Assembly: GCF_041381155.1 (NCBI RefSeq)
Contig: NC_091145.1
Location: 36,843,882-36,907,881 of the forward strand
Reading direction: 5' to 3'
DNA from: Argopecten irradians
Taxonomy: Eukaryota; Mollusca; Bivalvia; Pectinida; Pectinidae
DNA: 64,000 bases
The notes under the pieces were generated by a model that saw only the letters and a list, made by a program, of their open reading frames with translations, searched no databases and was not told the DNA's origin. Each line of letters opens with the position of its first letter. Position 1 is the first letter of the stretch. A program made the translations under genes and the position numbers. Shown here in pieces: positions 61,401 through 64,000 of the stretch.

Positions 61401-62811
61401 TAATGTTGTCCTGTGCTATTTAACAGAAGATGCAACTGCTAGATAAATTTTAAGAGCAATTTATCTAACAAGTAACATTCCCTCATTACAGTCATTTTTT
61501 GAGGCGGCATTAACTAGGTCAATCAATGGTATTAGGTACTCCCATAACATGAGAGTCGACTGGTCAGCCGTTTTTTAATCGGACGTTATTTTGCTGACTG
61601 TCGACTCTCATTTCCGAAGGCCTATTTCTTTGATGCAGCTTCCGACGTCAAATGAAGGCAGAATGAAAAGTGCAATAATATTAATATTTATAGCTTAGGT
61701 ATTAATTATCCCATTTATATAGGAAAACCATAACTTGAGGCCTCATAAAATAGTATTATAGCAGATTAGAATTGATGAATTCCTTCCGTAACATTTTGAC
61801 CTAGTTTTAAATATGGTGGCTGGTTACTACAAAAAACGGAATGTGAATTCAAGCGGGCAGAATGCAAGTAAAAGTAAAGGCAAATCAAGCGTTTTGGGGA
61901 CTTTGCAATTCGTTTTTTCTATTTACCGGCCGGATCGCTTTCATCATGAAGTTTTGTCTGGGTCATGAAAGTTTACGTTAGGAGATGTAATATTTGTTTT
62001 TGATGGATTTTACGGCTGATTTTGTCAAAAACCTTGTTGATTTATGAAAAAGAGGTAGGTATTTGACATTGATAACGATTTAAATATGATTTTAACGTTT
62101 TTTATTGTCACAATCCAAACTTTGAAAATGTTACCTTCAGCATCGGGTAAATGGCCTATCAGAAGTTAGAGGTTAGACACGACGTAATGTTCAAAAAGTG
62201 TCTCGTTGTGCTATACCTCTAATATTGTTGGAGTATGGTATTAGGCAACCAGGTAGCTCATTCTGCAAGTATTCGGATACCTGTCTGATTATGACCACTA
62301 CATTTTCTTATCTCCTGTGACAATTTATATTCTCGCATTTCGAAGACTCGGGTGGTTCCAAAATTGAAATAGAGTTTGTCAAAACAAATAATGAAATGAG
62401 ATTTGTAAATTCTTTAATACAATTAACCTAACGTTACATATAAACGTTACACAAAAAATACATCCCTCATGACACAGACTGTGCATTTCTTTCGTTCAAA
62501 CTAAGTTGCTGAGTCGCAAATATGAGCATATTCAGTTATATATAAATAAGAATCCATGTAAAAATTCTGCCTGTGTCTGTTGGTTATATGAAACAGCAAT
62601 ACTATATTTTTTGAACACGAGTTTGTGCAGAATGCCGGAATCGATTCGATTTCAATACCATTTTCTACAGAAGGAGCAATATTTTTTTAATATATTTGCA
62701 CCATGACATGTAAACAACATGACAAAACAATGAAAGACCAGTAAGGAGTATGTAAAGTGCGATTTAGTACTAATTTAATAGGAGTCTACATACATCACCA
62801 CGGGCCTTCAT
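55480..62811 (-). CDS. RPL18A: Large-subunit ribosomal protein eL20 (RPL18A)
   Basis: Five exons on the minus strand, 62811-62794, 60624-60445, 58831-58702, 56118-56009 and 55572-55480 (TAA), give 176 residues, the same as human RPL18A. Diagnostic blocks are [80 protein letters not shown] and [20 protein letters not shown]. The protein belongs to the 60S subunit. The start codon sits in an 18-nt coding exon (MKARGD), as in short first exons of many ribosomal genes. The bases upstream of the ATG (complement of 62822-62836) are TCTTCCTTTTTCCTC, a 5' TOP-like pyrimidine tract, which suggests mTOR-linked translational control. AATAAA on the minus strand is at 55460-55465. Intron 3 (56119-58701) carries four snoRNA-like copies and intron 2 carries a hAT-type element. 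Confidence 0.97.
56304..56426 (-). ncRNA. H/ACA snoRNA-like copy 1 in RPL18A intron 3
   Basis: 123 nt in the sense of the host. The first hairpin closes with GCACAT/ATGTGC and has the arm CCAGCTTA / TTAAGTTGG. A hinge AAATTA fits the H box (ANANNA). The second hairpin includes CCTTTCTTGTC / GACAAAGG. ACA lies three bases from the 3' end. Human RPL18A hosts SNORA68 (U68), as I recall, so this is a candidate homologue; the target is not verified. Confidence 0.8.
56853..56975 (-). ncRNA. H/ACA snoRNA-like copy 2 in RPL18A intron 3
   Basis: Same 123-nt length, almost identical to copy 1; it differs by GTATATAA to GCAGATAA in the first hairpin and in the 3' tail. H and ACA boxes are kept. Confidence 0.8.
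57102..57224 (-). ncRNA. H/ACA snoRNA-like copy 3 in RPL18A intron 3
   Basis: Also 123 nt. The apical part of hairpin 1 is rewritten (TTAGAACTTGTTTCTAGCTT) but can still pair as TAGAAC / GTTTCTA. In hairpin 2 a GACAA to GGCAA change keeps pairing through a G-U wobble. H and ACA boxes are unchanged. Confidence 0.8.
57468..57640. repeat. Short tandem repeat in RPL18A intron 3
   Basis: About five diverged units of CATTTCAGCAAAAATATTAG joined to ATTGTAAGTAAAAA, roughly 34-37 nt each. It lies between snoRNA-like copies 3 and 4. Confidence 0.7.
57721..57843 (-). ncRNA. H/ACA snoRNA-like copy 4 in RPL18A intron 3
   Basis: Also 123 nt. The changes CCAG to CCAA and AAGTTGG to CTGATTGG keep a stem in hairpin 1 (a G-U pair becomes A-U). 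ATGTAACA became ATGAAACA, which keeps the ACA box. One change (GACAATGG) weakens a pair in hairpin 2. Confidence 0.78.
58987..60179. mobile_element. Non-autonomous hAT-type element in RPL18A intron 2
   Basis: The left end is TAGGAGTGTCACGGTTAACC and the right end is the complement of a GAACCGGGACATCCCTA end, so the tips are inverted. It is flanked by an 8-bp direct repeat with one mismatch, TCATATAG (58979-58986) and TCAGATAG (60180-60187). An 8-bp target duplication and a TAGGGRTGTC-like tip are typical of hAT. GGTTCGGTTCGG-rich subterminal repeats occur at both ends. It is 1,193 bp long with no transposase frame. Confidence 0.85.
61537..62235. mobile_element. TIR/foldback element with 10-bp target duplication in RPL18A intron 1
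   Basis: Flanked by the exact direct repeat TGGTATTAGG (61527-61536 and 62236-62245). The tips are TACTCC and GGAGTA. Near the left tip GAGAGTCGACTGGTCAGC pairs with GCTGACTGTCGACTCTC (hairpin about 61550-61610). Near the right tip AGAGGTTAGACACGACG pairs with CGTTGTGCTATACCTCT (about 62168-62222). It is 699 bp and non-coding. A 9-11-bp duplication would suit Mutator-like elements; the superfamily is not certain. Confidence 0.75.
62246..62335 (+). repeat. tRNA-like SINE fragment
   Basis: AACCAGGTAGCTCATTCTGC and then GACCACTACATTTTCTTATC resemble the other SINE-like pieces in the window (18715-18810, 30960-31300). No good B box is visible. Confidence 0.35.
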
Positions 62812-63180
62812 GGTGGAACACGAGGAAAAAGGAAGATCTCGTTGAAATCTCGTACAAAATAATTTTAAACGAAATATATTTTAACTCTGCAAAATGGAAT
62901 TTTTGAGTATGATGTTTAATATTATGCATGAAAATTGTCTCGGATAATATTTATTTTGATAATCAACACAGAATAAATAATAATATCGTATGGACGCGAT
63001 CTCCAAATTCAAGATGGCGATTGCCTGATGACGAAACGTGGCCGGCCTGATTGAAATAGATTTGAGCTTTAAATAGGCTGGTATTGAGGTGAGTTGCATC
63101 ACATTGTATTTTCAGACGAGTATGGAACACAACACTAACGGGATCGACACGAGAAGCCGAAAATGGCGGTGACATTTAGC
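62812..63180. promoter_or_regulatory. Probable shared promoter of RPL18A (-) and a plus-strand gene
   Basis: On the minus strand a pyrimidine tract (complement of 62822-62836) is a likely TOP-type start for RPL18A. Plus-strand CAAGATGGCGATT (63011) and GAAAATGGCGGTGA (63157) match the AAGATGGCGGC core bound by YY1, often found near starts of housekeeping genes. The next plus-strand exon (63805) fits a divergent gene. No transcription data support this. Confidence 0.45.
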
Positions 63181-63804
63181 TATAGTGGTCCGTTATGATT
63201 TAGGATTCGATTTGTTATGGTTGCGTTTGTTTATATTTTCCGAATGGTTTTTGGATAAAATTACTATTTATACCGCGACTCCATTTTTCACGTGCAAATA
63301 ATTGTAGGTGACATCAATTGAAAAAAGGAAATACTGGTGTTTTAAGCTCCTTCTTTTTTTACTTGTGGCAAAATAGTTTTGGACACGGTGGTAATCTCAC
63401 TAACGTTAGTTTGAAATTTGTTATCAGAGGAGTTGTCGGCATACCGTTTGTATCAAATCAGTCGGTATATACGCACAGACTGATTCACAGACTGATTCAC
63501 AGACTTCTGTGTTCAAAACAGTTATTTTTTTAGAATAAAAGTGTAAATAGATACATACTGTCAACTGACTGTTACATAGAAAATGTTTGTAATGGGCCAG
63601 ATTTAGAGAAGAGCTCAAAGAGATTACTGAACACACATATTGATAAAGCAGAAAGTGTACGAGTCTTCATATGTTTGATATTCTTTTTCTTCTATGATTG
63701 ATGTAGATTAAAATAGATCAACTTAAGCTAGGTGTCACACTCGGGTCATTTGGTTAATATTAGTTTAGCCCTCAACTGATTGAGCTATATTTTTTATTTT
63801 GCAG

Positions 63805-63959
63805 TATGTACAGCTGGAGGACTGTATCATAATCAACAGGTGTACCACACCAGGTCCTTGGAGAACAATAGAGAGTGGGCGTGTCAGTATATTTTCAGCA
63901 TGGACGAGGACGCCCTTAGTGGCCTGAGTCCTGCTGCAGACCGCCAAACTCAGGCCAGG
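63805..63959 (+). CDS. Internal exon of an unrecognised protein
   Basis: Bounded by TTTTATTTTGCAG and AGG|GTAAGA. Only one frame (starting with the third base) is open through all 155 nt, encoding CTAGGLYHNQQVYHTRSLEN and later CQYIFSMDEDALSGLSPAAD and RQTQAR. I do not recognise the family. The exon needs one base from the preceding exon and ends in phase 0. The gene continues beyond the window, and its first exon probably lies near 63000-63300. Confidence 0.55.
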
Positions 63960-64000
63960 GTAAGAATTCAGTCATACAATGATAATATATTGGTCATTTG

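Overview
The window looks like nuclear DNA of a bivalve mollusc. It has AT-rich introns, animal-type GT-AG genes, dense minisatellites, many short inverted-repeat elements, and two hairpin-ended repeat families with GTCC-rich subterminal tracts of the kind common in bivalve genomes. The species cannot be fixed from sequence alone.

Layout. 1-4635 (+): 3' part of a gene with a UPA-like region and two death domains. 5817-20805 (+): a cluster of PI-PLC X-domain (PLCXD) genes with two intact two-exon members (5817-7316 and 17423-20805), three broken copies between them, and a decayed CR1/Jockey-type LINE (12430-15960). 20806-27788: AT-rich sequence with MITE-like elements and a tRNA-derived SINE. 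27789-32016 (-): a complete three-exon PRAF2-type gene. 33216-35815: about 65 copies of a 40-bp minisatellite. 36265-51909 (+): a 15-exon UBA3 gene (catalytic subunit of the NEDD8-activating enzyme) whose introns and 3'UTR carry five different minisatellites and several interspersed elements. 55480-62811 (-): a complete five-exon RPL18A gene with a 5' TOP-like leader. One of its introns holds four 123-nt H/ACA snoRNA-like copies. 63805-63959 (+): one internal exon of an unrecognised gene, divergent from RPL18A.

The genes do not form one pathway. UBA3 (neddylation), PRAF2 (membrane traffic), RPL18A (ribosome), PLCXD (phospholipase-like) and the death-domain gene (signalling) are ordinary metazoan neighbours. 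The most notable structures are non-coding: the four-copy snoRNA array in RPL18A intron 3; two minisatellites whose unit copies a real splice site (a donor in the death-domain gene, an acceptor plus exon start in UBA3); a duplicated, noisy copy of UBA3 exon 14; and traces of gene conversion among the PLCXD copies. All exon joins were made by eye from GT-AG sites, reading phase and remembered family sequences. No alignment or search was run.
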